Assembly (NCBI GenBank): GCA_947500525.1
Contig: CANMSH010000005.1
Location: 248,001 to 312,000 of the forward strand
Length of the DNA stretch: 64,000 bases
Source of the DNA: an uncultured Flavobacteriaceae bacterium
GTDB lineage: Bacteria; Bacteroidota; Bacteroidia; Flavobacteriales; Flavobacteriaceae
Reading direction: 5' to 3'
Below are positions 17,952-29,750 of this stretch, one piece after another. The translations under genes were made by a program, and so were the position numbers. Every line of letters begins with the position of its first letter. The first letter of the stretch is position 1. The notes beneath the pieces are model-generated. The model was given only the letters and a program-made list of their open reading frames with translations. It made no database searches and was not told the DNA's origin.

Positions 17952-17954
17952 ACT

Positions 17955-18269
17955 TTATGCTTGACCAGTGGGTCCGAAATTCATTGGAATTGGTGGTTGT
18001 TCATAATCTTTAATTTCGCCATGGGCTTTTTCAAATCTACTCACATTTTCAGCCAACGCTTTCATTAAACGCTTGGCATGTTGTGGTGTTACTATAATTC
18101 TAGATTTAACCTTCGCTTTTGGTGTTCCTGGCATTACATTTACAAAATCTACCACGAATTCTGACACCGAATGATTGATGATTGCCAAGTTAGCATAGGT
18201 GCCCTCAGCAATTTTTTCATCCAGCTCAATATTTAACTGGTTCTCTTGTTTTTTACCTTGCTCTGCCAT
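17955..18269 (-). CDS. DUF3467 protein at the end of the rpoBC operon
   Basis: A 104-residue protein matching the DUF3467 pattern: YANLAIINHSVSEFVVDFVNVMPGTPKAKVKSRIIVTPQHAKRLMKAL and a C-terminal PPIPMNFGPTGQA. It starts six bases after the rpoC stop and ends just before the terminator, so it is the last gene of the rpo operon, a position conserved in Bacteroidota. The function is unknown; the location suggests a link to transcription, but that is inference. Confidence 0.88.
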   Translation of the reverse strand: MAEQGKKQENQLNIELDEKIAEGTYANLAIINHSVSEFVVDFVNVMPGTPKAKVKSRIIVTPQHAKRLMKALAENVSRFEKAHGEIKDYEQPPIPMNFGPTGQA

Positions 18270-18275
18270 AATTAA

Positions 18276-21200
18276 TTAATTTGCTTCTATTTCTTCTTTA
18301 GAACCAACAATTAAATGATCGTAATCTCTCATACCTGTACCTGCTGGTATTCTCTTACCTACAATTACATTCTCTTTAAGACCTTCTAAGTAATCAATCT
18401 TACCACTTACTGCGGCTTGATTTAATACTTTCGTTGTCTCCTGGAAAGATGCCGCTGAGATAAATGATTTCGTTTGTAACGAAGCTCTCGTAATACCTTG
18501 TAAGATAGGTTCTGCTGTTGCAGGAACTGCATCTCTTGCCTCGATTAACGCCTTATCAGTTCTACGTAAAATAGAATTCTCATCTCTTAGTTTACGAACA
18601 GAAATCATTTGACCTGCCTTTATATTCTCAGAATCGCCAGGATTATCAACCACTTTCATTCCGTATATGGCATCATTTTCCTCAATGAAATCATTTGTAT
18701 GAATCAATTGACTTTCTAAGAAAATAGTATCTCCAGAATCAACAATCTTAACTTTACGCATCATTTGACGAACAACTACTTCAAAATGCTTATCATTAAT
18801 TTTCACACCTTGCAAACGATACACTTCTTGAATTTCATTCACTAAATATTGCTGAACCGCAGATGGGCCTTTAATATTTAAAATATCTGTTGGTGTAATT
18901 GCACCGTCAGACAATGGCATACCCGCTTTTATAAAGTCATTTTCCTGAACCAAAATCTGATTCGATAACTTCACTAAGTATTTCTTAATATCCCCAAGTT
19001 TAGACTCAACGATAATTTCACGGTTACCACGTTTTATTTTACCAAATGAAACAACACCATCAATTTCTGAAACTACAGCTGGATTCGAAGGATCTCTCGC
19101 TTCAAACAACTCTGTTACACGTGGTAAACCACCTGTAATATCACCTGCTTTACCAGATTTTCTTGGTATCTTTACCAAGACTTTACCAGCTTCAATTTTG
19201 TCTCCTTCTTCAATCATTAAGTGAGCACCTACAGGTAAACTGTACGAACGTAAAGCTTCGCCCTTCGTATTCTCAATAATTAATGTTGGAACTACTTTCT
19301 TTGCTTTAGATTCAGAAATTACTTTCTCTTGGAAACCAGTTTGTTCATCAATCTCTACTTGATAAGTGATTCCTTGATCAATATTTTCAAAGGCAACTTT
19401 ACCTTCAAATTCTGATACAATTACACCATTATATGGATCCCAAGAACAAATAACATCACCTTTCTTCACTTTGGCTTTGTTCTTCACAAAAATGTAAGAA
19501 CCATAAGGAATATTATTTGTACTTAATGTAATTCCAGTAGTTTTATCTACTACTTTAACTTCTGAAGTTCTAGAAATTACGATATCAACTTTGTTACCAT
19601 CATTATCTAAACCTTCAACAGTTCTTAGATCTTCTATTTCAATCGTACCATCAAATTTCACGTTCAACGAATTCTCTTCAGAAATGTTTCCTGCAATACC
19701 ACCTACGTGGAATGTACGTAACGTTAACTGTGTTCCTGGTTCTCCAATTGACTGAGCGGCAATTACACCAACAGCTTCTCCTTTTTGAACCATTTTTCTG
19801 GTAGATAAGCTATATCCATAACATTTCGCACAGATTCCTCTACTAGATTCACATGTTAATGCCGAACGCACCTCTACAGTTTCTAACGGAGATTCATCAA
19901 CTACTTTTACTATGTCTTCAGTAATTTCTTCACCAGCTCCTACAATTAGTTCTTGCGTTAAAGGGTTTACCACATCATTCAATGCCACACGTCCGATAAT
20001 TCTTTCACCAAGACTTTCAACGATCTCTTCGTTCTTTTTCAACGGAGATATCTCTAAACCTCTTAATGTTCCACAATCTACTTCATTGATAATAACATCT
20101 TGTGAAACATCAACCAAACGACGTGTTAAATACCCGGCATCTGCAGTTTTTAATGCTGTATCGGCAAGACCTTTACGAGCACCGTGAGTTGATATAAAGT
20201 ATTCAAGAATCGATAGTCCTTCTTTAAAGTTAGAAAGAATCGGATTCTCAATAATTTCACCACCACCGGCAGTAGATTTTTTAGGTTTCGCCATTAATCC
20301 ACGCATACCGGTCAACTGACGAATCTGTTCTTTAGAACCCCTCGCTCCAGAATCTAACATCATATATACTGAGTTAAATCCTTGTTGATCTTCACGTAAA
20401 CGTTTCATTGAAAGCTCGGTTAATCTATTGTTTGTAGATCCCCAAATATCAATTACCTGATTGTAACGTTCTTTATTCGTTAACATACCCATATTATAGC
20501 TGGCCATGATTGTATCTACTTGCGCATTGGCATCAGCAATCATAGTATGCTTCTCTGGTGGGATAATAATATCTCCAAGACTAAAAGATAAACCACCACG
20601 GAAAGCAAATGTATATCCCATTCCTTTAATGGCATCTAAAAACTCACCCGTTGTAGGTACATCAGTTACTTTTAAAATATCACCGATAATATCTCTCAAT
20701 GATTTTTTAGTAAGTACTTCGTTAATATAACCAGCTGCTTCGGGTACTACTTCATTAAATAATACTCTACCAACAGTAGTTTCTATAATTTGATTTACTA
20801 GTTCTCCCTCTTCATTAAAATCTTTCGTTCTTACTTTGATACCAGCATTCAAATCCACTTGCTTTTCATTGAAAGCAATGGTAACTTCCTCAGGAGAATA
20901 GAATGTACTACCCTCTCCTTTAATTTTATGTTCTTTTGTCGACTTACGTTCTTTTGTCATATAGTATAATCCAAGTACCATATCCTGAGAAGGTACTGTA
21001 ATTGGAGATCCATTTGCTGGATTTAAAATACTATGTGAAGCCAACATTAACAATTGAGCCTCTAGAATAGCTTCAGGACCTAAAGGTAAGTGTACTGCCA
21101 TTTGATCACCATCGAAATCGGCATTAAAAGCCGTACATACCAATGGGTGTAGCTGAATCGCTTTACCTTCAATTAATTTAGGTTGAAATGCCTGAATACC

Positions 21201-22547
21201 TAAACGGTGTAACGTAGGCGCACGGTTTAAAAGCACTGGATGTCCTTTTAAAACATTTTCCAAAATATCCCAAACTACTGGTTCTCTTTTGTCTATAATT
21301 TTCTTTGCAGACTTTACAGTTTTTACAATTCCTCTTTCGATCAATTTTCTAATTACGAAAGGTTTGTATAATTCTGCTGCCATATCTTTTGGCAATCCAC
21401 ACTCGTATAATTTTAATTCTGGACCAACAACAATAACTGAACGTGCAGAATAATCAACACGTTTACCAAGTAAGTTCTGACGGAAACGTCCTTGCTTACC
21501 TTTTAAAGAATCAGATAACGATTTTAATGGTCTATTTGATTCTGTTTTTACCGCCGATGATTTACGTGTATTATCAAATAAAGAATCTACAGATTCTTGT
21601 AACATACGTTTTTCATTTCGCAAGATCACCTCAGGAGCTTTAATCTCCATTAATCTTTTTAAACGATTGTTACGAATAATTACACGACGGTATAAGTCAT
21701 TTAAATCAGAAGTAGCAAAACGACCACCATCTAATGGTACTAACGGACGTAATTCTGGCGGAGTCACAGGAACCACCTTCATGATCATCCATTCTGGTCT
21801 ATTTTCTCTATTCTTATTCGCATCACGGAAAGACTCTACAACATTTAAGCGCTTTAACGCCTCCATTTTACGTTGTTTAGACGTCTCTGTATTTGCCTTA
21901 TGTCTTAATTCATAAGATAGTGCGTCTAAATCAATACGAGCTAATAAGTCAATCAAACACTCTGCACCCATTTTCGCGATGAACTTATTAGGGTCTGTGT
22001 CATCTAAATATTGATTCTCAACTGGAAACGACTCTAAAATATCTAAATATTCCTCTTCCGTCAAGAAATCCATTTTTTGTAATGGTTCTCCCTCAGCATT
22101 CGTCGCGCCTGCTGGTTGAATTACTACGTATCGCTCGTAGTAAATGATCATATCTAACTTTTTTGATGGTAAACCTAATAGGTATCCCATTTTATTTGGT
22201 AATGATCTAAAGTACCAAATGTGAGCTACAGGTACCACTAAGTTTATATGCCCCACTCTATCTCTACGTACCTTCTTTTCAGTAACTTCTACTCCACAAC
22301 GGTCGCATATAATTCCTTTATATCTAATTCTCTTGTACTTACCACAAGCACATTCGAAATCTTTAATCGGACCAAAAATACGCTCACAAAATAAACCATC
22401 TCTTTCTGGTTTGTGTGTACGATAATTGATTGTTTCTGGTTTTAGAACTTCTCCTTTAGATTTCTCTAGGATAGATTCAGGTGAAGCTAAACCAATTGAA
22501 ATTTTATTGAATTTTTTTACAGTGTACTTTTCTCTTTGTTTTGCCAT
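18276..22547 (-). CDS. rpoC: DNA-directed RNA polymerase subunit beta'
   Basis: The 1423-residue largest subunit of RNA polymerase. The N-terminal zinc site is [25 protein letters not shown] with a following CDRCGVEV, and the active-site magnesium motif is [12 protein letters not shown]. The second zinc site ([14 protein letters not shown]), the [10 protein letters not shown] trigger-loop region and the C-terminal [14 protein letters not shown] are also present. Length is normal for Bacteroidota. It follows rpoB after a 92-base spacer that carries two hairpins. Confidence 0.98.
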   Translation of the reverse strand: MAKQREKYTVKKFNKISIGLASPESILEKSKGEVLKPETINYRTHKPERDGLFCERIFGPIKDFECACGKYKRIRYKGIICDRCGVEVTEKKVRRDRVGHINLVVPVAHIWYFRSLPNKMGYLLGLPSKKLDMIIYYERYVVIQPAGATNAEGEPLQKMDFLTEEEYLDILESFPVENQYLDDTDPNKFIAKMGAECLIDLLARIDLDALSYELRHKANTETSKQRKMEALKRLNVVESFRDANKNRENRPEWMIMKVVPVTPPELRPLVPLDGGRFATSDLNDLYRRVIIRNNRLKRLMEIKAPEVILRNEKRMLQESVDSLFDNTRKSSAVKTESNRPLKSLSDSLKGKQGRFRQNLLGKRVDYSARSVIVVGPELKLYECGLPKDMAAELYKPFVIRKLIERGIVKTVKSAKKIIDKREPVVWDILENVLKGHPVLLNRAPTLHRLGIQAFQPKLIEGKAIQLHPLVCTAFNADFDGDQMAVHLPLGPEAILEAQLLMLASHSILNPANGSPITVPSQDMVLGLYYMTKERKSTKEHKIKGEGSTFYSPEEVTIAFNEKQVDLNAGIKVRTKDFNEEGELVNQIIETTVGRVLFNEVVPEAAGYINEVLTKKSLRDIIGDILKVTDVPTTGEFLDAIKGMGYTFAFRGGLSFSLGDIIIPPEKHTMIADANAQVDTIMASYNMGMLTNKERYNQVIDIWGSTNNRLTELSMKRLREDQQGFNSVYMMLDSGARGSKEQIRQLTGMRGLMAKPKKSTAGGGEIIENPILSNFKEGLSILEYFISTHGARKGLADTALKTADAGYLTRRLVDVSQDVIINEVDCGTLRGLEISPLKKNEEIVESLGERIIGRVALNDVVNPLTQELIVGAGEEITEDIVKVVDESPLETVEVRSALTCESSRGICAKCYGYSLSTRKMVQKGEAVGVIAAQSIGEPGTQLTLRTFHVGGIAGNISEENSLNVKFDGTIEIEDLRTVEGLDNDGNKVDIVISRTSEVKVVDKTTGITLSTNNIPYGSYIFVKNKAKVKKGDVICSWDPYNGVIVSEFEGKVAFENIDQGITYQVEIDEQTGFQEKVISESKAKKVVPTLIIENTKGEALRSYSLPVGAHLMIEEGDKIEAGKVLVKIPRKSGKAGDITGGLPRVTELFEARDPSNPAVVSEIDGVVSFGKIKRGNREIIVESKLGDIKKYLVKLSNQILVQENDFIKAGMPLSDGAITPTDILNIKGPSAVQQYLVNEIQEVYRLQGVKINDKHFEVVVRQMMRKVKIVDSGDTIFLESQLIHTNDFIEENDAIYGMKVVDNPGDSENIKAGQMISVRKLRDENSILRRTDKALIEARDAVPATAEPILQGITRASLQTKSFISAASFQETTKVLNQAAVSGKIDYLEGLKENVIVGKRIPAGTGMRDYDHLIVGSKEEIEAN

Positions 22548-22592
22548 GATATTTCTGCAATCGAATTAAAATGTAAAAATGATATATTATTA

Positions 22593-22633
22593 AACTGTTT
22601 TCAAAATTTAAACAGTTCCCCACTTTCGTGGGG
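22593..22633 (-). promoter_or_regulatory. Two adjacent RNA hairpins in the rpoB-rpoC spacer
   Basis: On the minus-strand RNA, CCCCAC-GAAA-GTGGGG (22633-22618) is a six-bp GC stem closed by a GNRA-type tetraloop. Right after it, AACTGTTT pairs with AAACAGTT (22617-22593). No T-run follows the first hairpin, so an intercistronic processing or stability element is more likely than a terminator. Confidence 0.6.
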
Positions 22634-22639
22634 ATAAAA

Positions 22640-25600
22640 TTATTCCTCTAATCTAACGTCTAAGCCAAGTCCTTTTAACTCGTGCATTAATACATTAAAT
22701 GATTCTGGTAATCCTGGTTCAGGCATTGGTTCTCCTTTAACGATTGATTCATACGTTTTAGCTCTTCCTAATACGTCATCTGATTTTACCGTTAAAATTT
22801 CTCTCAATGTACTAGATGCTCCATAAGCTTCTAATGCCCAAACTTCCATCTCACCAAAACGTTGACCACCAAACTGTGCTTTACCACCTAATGGCTGCTG
22901 CGTAATCAATGAATAAGGTCCGATAGAACGCGCGTGCATTTTATCTTCGATCATGTGACCTAACTTAATCATATATATTACACCTACCGTTGCGGGTTGA
23001 TCAAAACGCTCTCCTGTACCTCCATCATATAAATATGTATGACCAAATTCAGGAACACCAGCTTTATTTGTCAATTCAGTAATCTCATCTATCGAAGCTC
23101 CATCAAAAATTGGTGTCGCATATTTTTGACCTAAATTTTGACCTGCCCAACCAAGTACAGTTTCATAAATCTGACCAATATTCATACGAGAAGGTACTCC
23201 CAGTGGATTTAATACAATATCAACAGGAGTTCCGTCTTCTAAGAAAGGCATATCTTCGGCTCTTACAATACGAGCTACAATACCTTTATTACCATGACGT
23301 CCAGCCATTTTATCTCCTACTTTTAGTTTACGCTTTTTAGCAATATAAACTTTCGCTAGTTTTACAATTCCTGCAGGCAATTCATCACCAACAGTGATCG
23401 TAAACTTCTCACGACGCAAAGAACCTTGTAAATCACTAACCTTAATCTTATAATTGTGAATTAATTCACTAATTAATTTGTTCAACGCTTTATCTGTCGT
23501 CCAAACACCTTTTGTTAAGTGTTCGAAATCATTCACTGCATTTAACATTTTCAAGGTATACTTTTTCCCTTTAGGAAGAATTTCTTCTCCTAAATCATTC
23601 AATACACCCTGAGCAGTTTTTCCATTTACCAATGTAAATAGTTTATCTACTAAACGCTCTCTTAATTCATTGAACTTTACAGTAAAATCAGCTTCTAATC
23701 TTGCCAATTCTTCTTTGTCATGACTACGTTTTGCTTTATCTTTAATTGTTCTTTGGAACAATTTCTTATTAATAACAACTCCTCTTAATGATGGAGATGC
23801 TTTCAATGATGCATCTTTCACATCTCCGGCATTGTCTCCAAAGATGGCACGTAATAATTTTTCTTCCGGTGTAGGATCAGATTCACCTTTTGGTGTAATT
23901 TTTCCAATTAGAATATCACCTGGCTTCACTTCTGCACCGATACGAATCATACCGTTCTCGTCAAGATCTTTAGTCGCTTCTTCTGATACATTAGGAATAT
24001 CTGCTGTCAATTCTTCAGCTCCTAATTTGGTATCTCTTACATCTAAAGAATACTCATCTATGTGAATAGAAGTAAATACATCTTCTCTTACTACTCTTTC
24101 AGAAATTACAATTGCATCCTCAAAATTATATCCTTTCCAAGGCATAAAGGCCACTTTCATATTTCTACCAAGTGCTAATTCACCTTTTTCTGTTGCATAA
24201 CCTTCACATAGTACTTGTCCTTTCTTAACCTTATCTCCCTTTTGAACAATTGGATGTAGGTTAATAGAAGTACCTTGGTTGGTTTTTCTAAATTTAATTA
24301 AATTATACGTTTTACTATCCGAATCAAAACTCACCAATGTTTCATCTTTGGAACGCGTATATTTGATTGTGATATTATCAGAATCTACATACTCTACAAC
24401 TCCATCTCCTTCGGCATTTATCAAAATTCTAGAATCTGTTGCAACTCTGCGCTCTAAGCCTGTTCCAACAATTGGAGACTCAGGTCTCATTAATGGTACT
24501 GCCTGACGCATCATATTCGATCCCATCAACGCACGGTTGGCATCATCATGCTCTAAGAATGGTATTAATGAAGCCGAAATCGAAGAAATTTGATTCGGAG
24601 AAACATCCATATAATCTACTTCTTCTGGAGCTACCAAAGGAAAATCTCCTTCTTCTCTCGCTACAACCTTATCTAACGTAATTTTACCTGAAGCATCAAG
24701 ATCTAGATTAGACTGAGCAATTTTCTTTCCTTCTTCCTCTTCTGCACTTAAATAAATAGGCTCTTTTGTAACATCAATTTTACCTTCAACAGATTGACGG
24801 TAAGGCGTTTCAATAAATCCTAAATTATTTACTTTAGCATATACTGCTAAAGAAGATATTAAACCAATATTCGGTCCCTCAGGAGTTTCAATAGGGCATA
24901 AACGTCCATAATGTGTATAGTGTACATCACGAACCTCAAAACCTGCTCTTTCTCTAGATAAACCTCCAGGTCCTAGTGCAGATAACCTTCTTTTGTGTGT
25001 GATCTCAGCTAATGGATTCGTTTGATCCATAAATTGAGATAACTGATTTGTTCCAAAGAATGAATTAATTACAGAAGACAATGTCTTCGCATTAATTAAA
25101 TCTATTGGAGTAAATACTTCATTATCACGAACATTCATACGTTCACGTATTGTACGTGCCATACGAGATAGACCAACTCCAAACTGACTTGCTAACTGCT
25201 CTCCTACAGTTCTTACACGACGATTTGATAAGTGATCAATATCATCAACTTCTGCTTTAGAATTAACTAATTTAATCAAGTTTTTGATGATCGTAATAAT
25301 ATCTTCTTTCGTTAAAACACGTTGATCTATATCAACATTCAATTCTAACTTCTTGTTCATTCTGTAACGTCCAACTTCTCCTAAGTTGTAACGTTGTTCA
25401 GAGAAGAACAGTTTATTAATAATACCTTTTGCAGTTTCATAATCTGGCGGTTCAGCATTACGTAACTGACGGTAAATATGTTCTACAGCTTCTTTTTCAG
25501 AATTTGTAGGATCCTTTTGTAATGTGTTATGGATAATTGCATAGTCACCCATGTCATTATCTTCCTTATGAAGTAAAATAGTCTTAGATCCAGCTTCTAC

Positions 25601-26455
25601 AATTTCTTCAATATGCTCTTTATCAAGAATTGTATCTCTATCTAAAATAATCTCATTACGCTCAATAGAAACAACTTCACCTGTATCTTCATCTACGAAA
25701 TCCTCATGCCAAGTTTTTAAAACTCTCGCTGCTAATTTTCGTCCTAATACTTTCTTTAAACCACTTTTAGAAACTTTTACCTCGTCGGCAAGGTCAAATA
25801 TTTCTAAAATATCCTTATCTCTTTCGAAACCAATCGCTCTAAATAAGGTGGTAACAGGTAACTTTTTCTTTCTATCAATATAGGCATACATTACCTGATT
25901 GATATCGGTAGCAAATTCTATCCAAGATCCTTTAAAAGGAATAACTCTTGCTGAATATAATTTAGTACCATTTGCATGGAATGACTGACCAAAGAAAACT
26001 CCTGGCGAACGATGTAATTGAGATACAACTACTCTTTCTGCACCATTAATAACAAATGTACCACTATGCGTCATATAAGGAATTACTCCTAGATATACAT
26101 CTTGTACAATTGTTTCGAAATCTTCATGCTCTGGATCAGTACAGTATAATTTTAAACGTGCCTTTAACGGAACACTATATGTTAATCCTCTCTCAATACA
26201 TTCTTGGATAGAATATCTTGGGGGATCTACGAAGTAATCAATAAATTCTAGGATAAACTGATTACGTGTATCTGTAATTGGGAAATTATCTGAGAACGTT
26301 TTAAATAAACCTTCTTCACTTCTTTCATCGGTTTTGGTTTCTAATTGAAAAAAATCTTGAAAAGATTTTACTTGAATATCCAAAAAATCAGGATAATCTG
26401 TAATTAGTTTAGCTGATGCGAAGTTTACTCTTTCAATACTAGTTATTGTCGACAA
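22640..26455 (-). CDS. rpoB: DNA-directed RNA polymerase subunit beta
   Basis: The 1271-residue second-largest RNA polymerase subunit. The rifampicin-pocket region ([46 protein letters not shown]) is wild-type in appearance. The catalytic-core motifs [20 protein letters not shown] and [16 protein letters not shown] and the C-terminal [24 protein letters not shown] are intact. The start is TTG: an in-frame TAA lies five codons upstream, there is no ATG between, and homologues begin at the same place (ERVNFAS). The start codon lies in a 12-bp perfect palindrome at 26445-26456. Confidence 0.98.
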   Translation of the reverse strand: MSTITSIERVNFASAKLITDYPDFLDIQVKSFQDFFQLETKTDERSEEGLFKTFSDNFPITDTRNQFILEFIDYFVDPPRYSIQECIERGLTYSVPLKARLKLYCTDPEHEDFETIVQDVYLGVIPYMTHSGTFVINGAERVVVSQLHRSPGVFFGQSFHANGTKLYSARVIPFKGSWIEFATDINQVMYAYIDRKKKLPVTTLFRAIGFERDKDILEIFDLADEVKVSKSGLKKVLGRKLAARVLKTWHEDFVDEDTGEVVSIERNEIILDRDTILDKEHIEEIVEAGSKTILLHKEDNDMGDYAIIHNTLQKDPTNSEKEAVEHIYRQLRNAEPPDYETAKGIINKLFFSEQRYNLGEVGRYRMNKKLELNVDIDQRVLTKEDIITIIKNLIKLVNSKAEVDDIDHLSNRRVRTVGEQLASQFGVGLSRMARTIRERMNVRDNEVFTPIDLINAKTLSSVINSFFGTNQLSQFMDQTNPLAEITHKRRLSALGPGGLSRERAGFEVRDVHYTHYGRLCPIETPEGPNIGLISSLAVYAKVNNLGFIETPYRQSVEGKIDVTKEPIYLSAEEEEGKKIAQSNLDLDASGKITLDKVVAREEGDFPLVAPEEVDYMDVSPNQISSISASLIPFLEHDDANRALMGSNMMRQAVPLMRPESPIVGTGLERRVATDSRILINAEGDGVVEYVDSDNITIKYTRSKDETLVSFDSDSKTYNLIKFRKTNQGTSINLHPIVQKGDKVKKGQVLCEGYATEKGELALGRNMKVAFMPWKGYNFEDAIVISERVVREDVFTSIHIDEYSLDVRDTKLGAEELTADIPNVSEEATKDLDENGMIRIGAEVKPGDILIGKITPKGESDPTPEEKLLRAIFGDNAGDVKDASLKASPSLRGVVINKKLFQRTIKDKAKRSHDKEELARLEADFTVKFNELRERLVDKLFTLVNGKTAQGVLNDLGEEILPKGKKYTLKMLNAVNDFEHLTKGVWTTDKALNKLISELIHNYKIKVSDLQGSLRREKFTITVGDELPAGIVKLAKVYIAKKRKLKVGDKMAGRHGNKGIVARIVRAEDMPFLEDGTPVDIVLNPLGVPSRMNIGQIYETVLGWAGQNLGQKYATPIFDGASIDEITELTNKAGVPEFGHTYLYDGGTGERFDQPATVGVIYMIKLGHMIEDKMHARSIGPYSLITQQPLGGKAQFGGQRFGEMEVWALEAYGASSTLREILTVKSDDVLGRAKTYESIVKGEPMPEPGLPESFNVLMHELKGLGLDVRLEE

Positions 26456-26520
26456 TGGAGAAAATTTTTAATTGAAAAAAACTATTCTTTTACAAAAGAA
26501 TGAATATATACACAAAATGG

Positions 26521-26554
26521 TTTAGGTCATTTGGAACCGCTCCAAAGACCTAAA
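26521..26554 (-). promoter_or_regulatory. Hairpin in the rplL-rpoB spacer (attenuator or processing site)
   Basis: TTTAGGTC (26521-26528) pairs with GACCTAAA (26547-26554), and inside it TTGGA pairs with TCCAA around a five-base loop, giving a two-part stem of 13 pairs with small bulges. No T-run follows on the minus strand. Its position matches the known attenuator/RNase III site between rplL and rpoB in E. coli, though the sequence is unrelated. Confidence 0.65.
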
Positions 26555-26601
26555 CCTCAATTGTTTAGCCCAATTTCGAAAAATCGAAACAGGGATTAAG
26601 C

Positions 26602-26976
26602 TTACTTAAGTTCAACCTCAGCGCCAGCTTCTTCTAAAGATTTTTTAAGACCTTCTGCCTCATCTTTAGCTACACCTTCTTTAATTGCGCTAGGAGCATC
26701 ATCAACTAATCCTTTAGCCTCTTTAAGACCTAAACCAGTTAATTCTTTTACTAATTTTACTACAGCTAATTTAGAAGCACCTGCCGCTTTTAAGATTACA
26801 TCAAATTCTGTTTTCTCTTCTGCTGCATCACCTCCACCTGCTGCTGGACCTGCCACTGCAACTGCTGCTGCTGCTGGCTCGATACCGTACTCATCTTTTA
26901 AGATATTTGCTAATTCATTAACTTCTTTTACTGTTAAGTTAACTAATTGTTCTGCGAAATCTTTTAACTCTGCCAT
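26602..26976 (-). CDS. rplL: 50S ribosomal protein bL12 (L7/L12)
   Basis: A 124-residue stalk protein that recruits translation GTPases. The N-terminal dimerisation helix ([23 protein letters not shown]) is followed by an Ala/Gly-rich hinge (about residues 36-53) and the C-terminal factor-binding domain ([39 protein letters not shown]). It lies 47 bases after rplJ in the same operon. Confidence 0.98.
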   Translation of the reverse strand: MAELKDFAEQLVNLTVKEVNELANILKDEYGIEPAAAAVAVAGPAAGGGDAAEEKTEFDVILKAAGASKLAVVKLVKELTGLGLKEAKGLVDDAPSAIKEGVAKDEAEGLKKSLEEAGAEVELK

Positions 26977-27023
26977 TACTATTTGTTTTAAAAATTTTAT
27001 TATTTAGTTTATTTGTGTGTGTA

Positions 27024-27539
27024 TTATTTTTCTGATAATGTTGTTAAGATTCCAGATAATGTACTACCTCCAGATTTTAATGCTGAAACAACATTCTTCG
27101 CTGGTGATTGTAATAATGTAATAATCTCTCCAATCAATTCTTCTTTAGATTTAATATTTACAAGTGCCTCTAGTTGATCATCACCAACATAAACAGACTC
27201 TTCAATATAAGCTCCTTTAAGAACTGGTTTATCAGATTTTTTACGGAATTCTTTAATAACTTTTGCTGGAGCATTACCTGTTTCTGAAATCATCAAAGAC
27301 GTATTGCCTTTTAATGTTTCTGGTAACTCTCCAAAATCTTTATCAGTTTGTTCCATTGCTTTTGAAAGCAATGTGTTTTTAACAACTGCCAATTTCACGT
27401 TTGCTTTAAAACAAGCTCTACGTAAATTTGATGTACTTACTGCATCTAATCCTGAGATATCTGCTAGATAAATAGTGTTACCTTCAGTTAATTGGCTTGT
27501 TAAATCTTTTATTATAATTGATTTTTCTTCTCTAGTCAT
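27024..27539 (-). CDS. rplJ: 50S ribosomal protein uL10
   Basis: A 171-residue stalk base protein that binds 23S rRNA and anchors bL12 dimers. MTREEKSIIIKDLTSQL, YLADISGLDAVSTSNLRRACFKANVKLAVVKNTLLSKAM and a C-terminal helix for bL12 binding are in the usual order. The spacer from rplA is only 19 bases, so the classic long L10 leader RNA is not present directly upstream. Confidence 0.98.
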   Translation of the reverse strand: MTREEKSIIIKDLTSQLTEGNTIYLADISGLDAVSTSNLRRACFKANVKLAVVKNTLLSKAMEQTDKDFGELPETLKGNTSLMISETGNAPAKVIKEFRKKSDKPVLKGAYIEESVYVGDDQLEALVNIKSKEELIGEIITLLQSPAKNVVSALKSGGSTLSGILTTLSEK

Positions 27540-27558
27540 AATTCTAAGTTTAACTTGC

Positions 27559-28254
27559 TTAAATTGCTACTGATTTAGCATCTATTTCTATACTAGGACT
27601 CATTGTACTAGACATATAAATACTCTTTACATATGTTCCTTTAGCAGTATTCGGTTTTAACTTCATGATAGTTTGTAACAGTTCTTGTGCATTCCCTTCA
27701 ATTTTGTCCGCATCGAAAGACGCTTTTCCAATTGAAGCATGAACGATCCCCGTTTTATCTACTTTAAAATCAATTTTACCACCTTTTACATCCTTAACGG
27801 CCTTTGCAACATCCATAGTTACCGTACCTGTTTTTGGATTCGGCATTAAACCTCTTGGTCCTAAAACTCGACCTAAAGGACCTAACTTACCCATAATACT
27901 CGGCATTGTTACGATTACGTCAACATCAGTCCATCCAGCTTTTATTTTCGCCAAATATTCATCTAAACCTACGTAATCAGCTCCAGCTGCTGTAACTTCT
28001 GCTTCTTTATCAGGAGTTACCAAAGCTAATACTTTCACTTCTTTACCAGTACCATGTGGTAATGTTACTACACCACGTACCATTTGATCTGCTTTTCTAG
28101 GATCAACTCCCAATCTTACAGCTAGATCAACCGACGCGTCAAACTTCATGTTTGATACTTCTTTCACTAAAGCAGCTGCATCAGCTATTGAATATGCTTT
28201 TGTAGCATCTACCTTAGCTCTTGCCTCTTTTTGCTTTTTAGTTATTTTTGCCAT
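27559..28254 (-). CDS. rplA: 50S ribosomal protein uL1
   Basis: A 231-residue L1 stalk protein. Characteristic parts are [39 protein letters not shown] and [29 protein letters not shown]. It lies 20 bases after rplK. uL1 is the usual translational repressor of the L11 operon in other bacteria; no obvious L1-binding mimic was identified here. Confidence 0.98.
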   Translation of the reverse strand: MAKITKKQKEARAKVDATKAYSIADAAALVKEVSNMKFDASVDLAVRLGVDPRKADQMVRGVVTLPHGTGKEVKVLALVTPDKEAEVTAAGADYVGLDEYLAKIKAGWTDVDVIVTMPSIMGKLGPLGRVLGPRGLMPNPKTGTVTMDVAKAVKDVKGGKIDFKVDKTGIVHASIGKASFDADKIEGNAQELLQTIMKLKPNTAKGTYVKSIYMSSTMSPSIEIDAKSVAI

Positions 28255-28274
28255 CTTCTATAAAATTATAAAGT

Positions 28275-28712
28275 TTAAACAGGAGCATTTCCTTTTACCT
28301 TGATACCCATTGATCTTGCAGTACCTGCCATCATTTTCATTGCTGATTCAATTGTAAATGCATTTAAATCTACCATTTTATCTTCTGCAATTACTTTAAG
28401 TTGATCCCAAGTAACTGTAGCAACCTTCTTACGATTTGGTTCTCCAGATCCTTTTTTTACTTTAGCTGCTTCTAAAATTTGTACTGCTGCAGGTGGAGTT
28501 TTAATAACAAAATCAAATGATTTGTCTTTATAAACTGTAATTGCAACTGGTAAAACTTTGCCCGGTTTATCTTGAGTTCTAGCATTAAACTGCTTACAGA
28601 ACTCCATGATATTCACTCCGGCAGCACCTAAAGCAGGTCCAACAGGTGGTGAAGGGTTTGCTGCACCTCCACGTACTTGTAATTTTACAACCTTACTAAT
28701 CTCTTTTGCCAT
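28275..28712 (-). CDS. rplK: 50S ribosomal protein uL11
   Basis: A 145-residue protein of the GTPase-associated centre. It starts [45 protein letters not shown] and ends with the rRNA-binding domain ([19 protein letters not shown]). A 64-base spacer separates it from nusG. Confidence 0.98.
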   Translation of the reverse strand: MAKEISKVVKLQVRGGAANPSPPVGPALGAAGVNIMEFCKQFNARTQDKPGKVLPVAITVYKDKSFDFVIKTPPAAVQILEAAKVKKGSGEPNRKKVATVTWDQLKVIAEDKMVDLNAFTIESAMKMMAGTARSMGIKVKGNAPV

Positions 28713-28776
28713 TTTTCAAACTTTGAATTTAGATATATAAATGTGGAAGCATTTGTATATCCTAAATATGTAACAT

Positions 28777-29328
28777 TTATGAAATTTTTTCTACTTGCAT
28801 ATAACTTAATTCTAAAGGTGTCTTTCTTCCAAAAATCTTTACCATCACCTCTAGCTTACGCTTTTCTTCGTTTATCTTTTCAATCGTACCATCAAATCCG
28901 TTAAACGGACCATCAATTACTTTTACGGTTTCCCCAGTAATATAAGGAATCGCAACATTTTCATTTTGAACAGCCAATTCATCAACCTTTCCTAACATTC
29001 TGTTCACTTCTGATTTTCGCAAAGGAACCGGATCTCCACCTTTCGTCTCACCTAAAAATCCAATAACTCCTGTTACCGATTTAACAACGTGTGGTAATTC
29101 TCCGCTCAAATTAGCTTCAATCATTATATAACCTGGAAAATAAACACGTTCTTTGTTTATCTTCTTTCCGTTTCTTATCTGAATTACTTTTTCTGTAGGT
29201 ACTAAAACTTGATCAACATAATCTGATAAACCCAAACGAGCTACCTCATTCTCAATATAGGTTTTCACTTTATTCTCTTGACCACCTATAGCTCTTACAA
29301 CGTACCACTTCTTAACAGAATCAGCCAT
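28777..29328 (-). CDS. nusG: Transcription elongation/antitermination factor NusG
   Basis: A 183-residue RNA polymerase-binding factor that also links to ribosomes and Rho. The NGN domain begins KKWYVVRAIGGQENKVKTYIENEV, and the KOW domain contains GETVKVIDGPFNGFDGTIEKINEEKRKLEVMV. I choose ATG 29328 (MADSVKK); an in-frame TTG two codons upstream would add two residues. It is nine bases after secE. Confidence 0.97.
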   Translation of the reverse strand: MADSVKKWYVVRAIGGQENKVKTYIENEVARLGLSDYVDQVLVPTEKVIQIRNGKKINKERVYFPGYIMIEANLSGELPHVVKSVTGVIGFLGETKGGDPVPLRKSEVNRMLGKVDELAVQNENVAIPYITGETVKVIDGPFNGFDGTIEKINEEKRKLEVMVKIFGRKTPLELSYMQVEKIS

Positions 29329-29337
29329 ATTCAATTC

Positions 29338-29529
29338 TTATTTAAATAAATTAAAATATTGTTCCAACCCAAGTTGAAAAAATTTATCTACTAGAAACAC
29401 AGCTATCGCAAACAGTACTGTAAAAATTGATACAACCACTGTTGTTTTTTGCGCTTCTGACATAGGTATCCAAGTAACTTGAGTACTTAGTTCTTGAAAC
29501 GATTCTTTAAAATAATTTATAATACCCAT
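29338..29529 (-). CDS. secE: Preprotein translocase subunit SecE
   Basis: A 63-residue membrane protein of the SecYEG channel. It has the short single-span form: an amphipathic N-terminal helix (INYFKESFQELSTQVTWIPMSEAQKTT) followed by one transmembrane helix (VVVSIFTVLFAIAVFLVDKFF). It lies between tRNA-Trp and nusG, its usual place. Confidence 0.96.
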   Translation of the reverse strand: MGIINYFKESFQELSTQVTWIPMSEAQKTTVVVSIFTVLFAIAVFLVDKFFQLGLEQYFNLFK

Positions 29530-29605
29530 TATTCTTGTTTTTGCACGAGTGAAGATTCTTTATACCTAAAATCAGGTACACTTTCGCCTCGTGTTATTTC
29601 GTTTG

Positions 29606-29678
29606 CACGGGTGGAGAGACTCGAACTCCCGACACCCGGTTTTGGAGACCGGTGCTCTACCAACTGAGCTACACCCGT
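29606..29678 (-). tRNA. tRNA-Trp (anticodon CCA)
   Basis: A 73-nt cloverleaf on the minus strand. The acceptor 5' strand ACGGGTG pairs with CACCCGT, the anticodon loop is CTCCAAA with anticodon CCA, and the T arm contains GTTCGAGTC. The terminal CCA is not encoded. It lies between tuf and secE, as in many bacteria. Confidence 0.97.
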
Positions 29679-29688
29679 ATAGAATATA

Positions 29689-29716
29689 AGGTGCTTCTCT
29701 TTTCAAAGAAGCACCT
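29689..29716 (-). promoter_or_regulatory. Hairpin between tuf and tRNA-Trp
   Basis: AGGTGCTTCT and AGAAGCACCT form a perfect 10-bp stem with an eight-base loop. No T-run follows on the minus strand, so a 3'-end protecting or processing hairpin of the tuf message is likely. Confidence 0.6.
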
Positions 29717-29750
29717 ATCTATATATTTAACTAATAAATTTAGGTGTGCC

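Noticed and set aside
27540-27558. L10-type ribosomal protein leader before rplJ
   Set aside because: The rplA-rplJ spacer is only 19 bases, too short for the known L10-binding leader.
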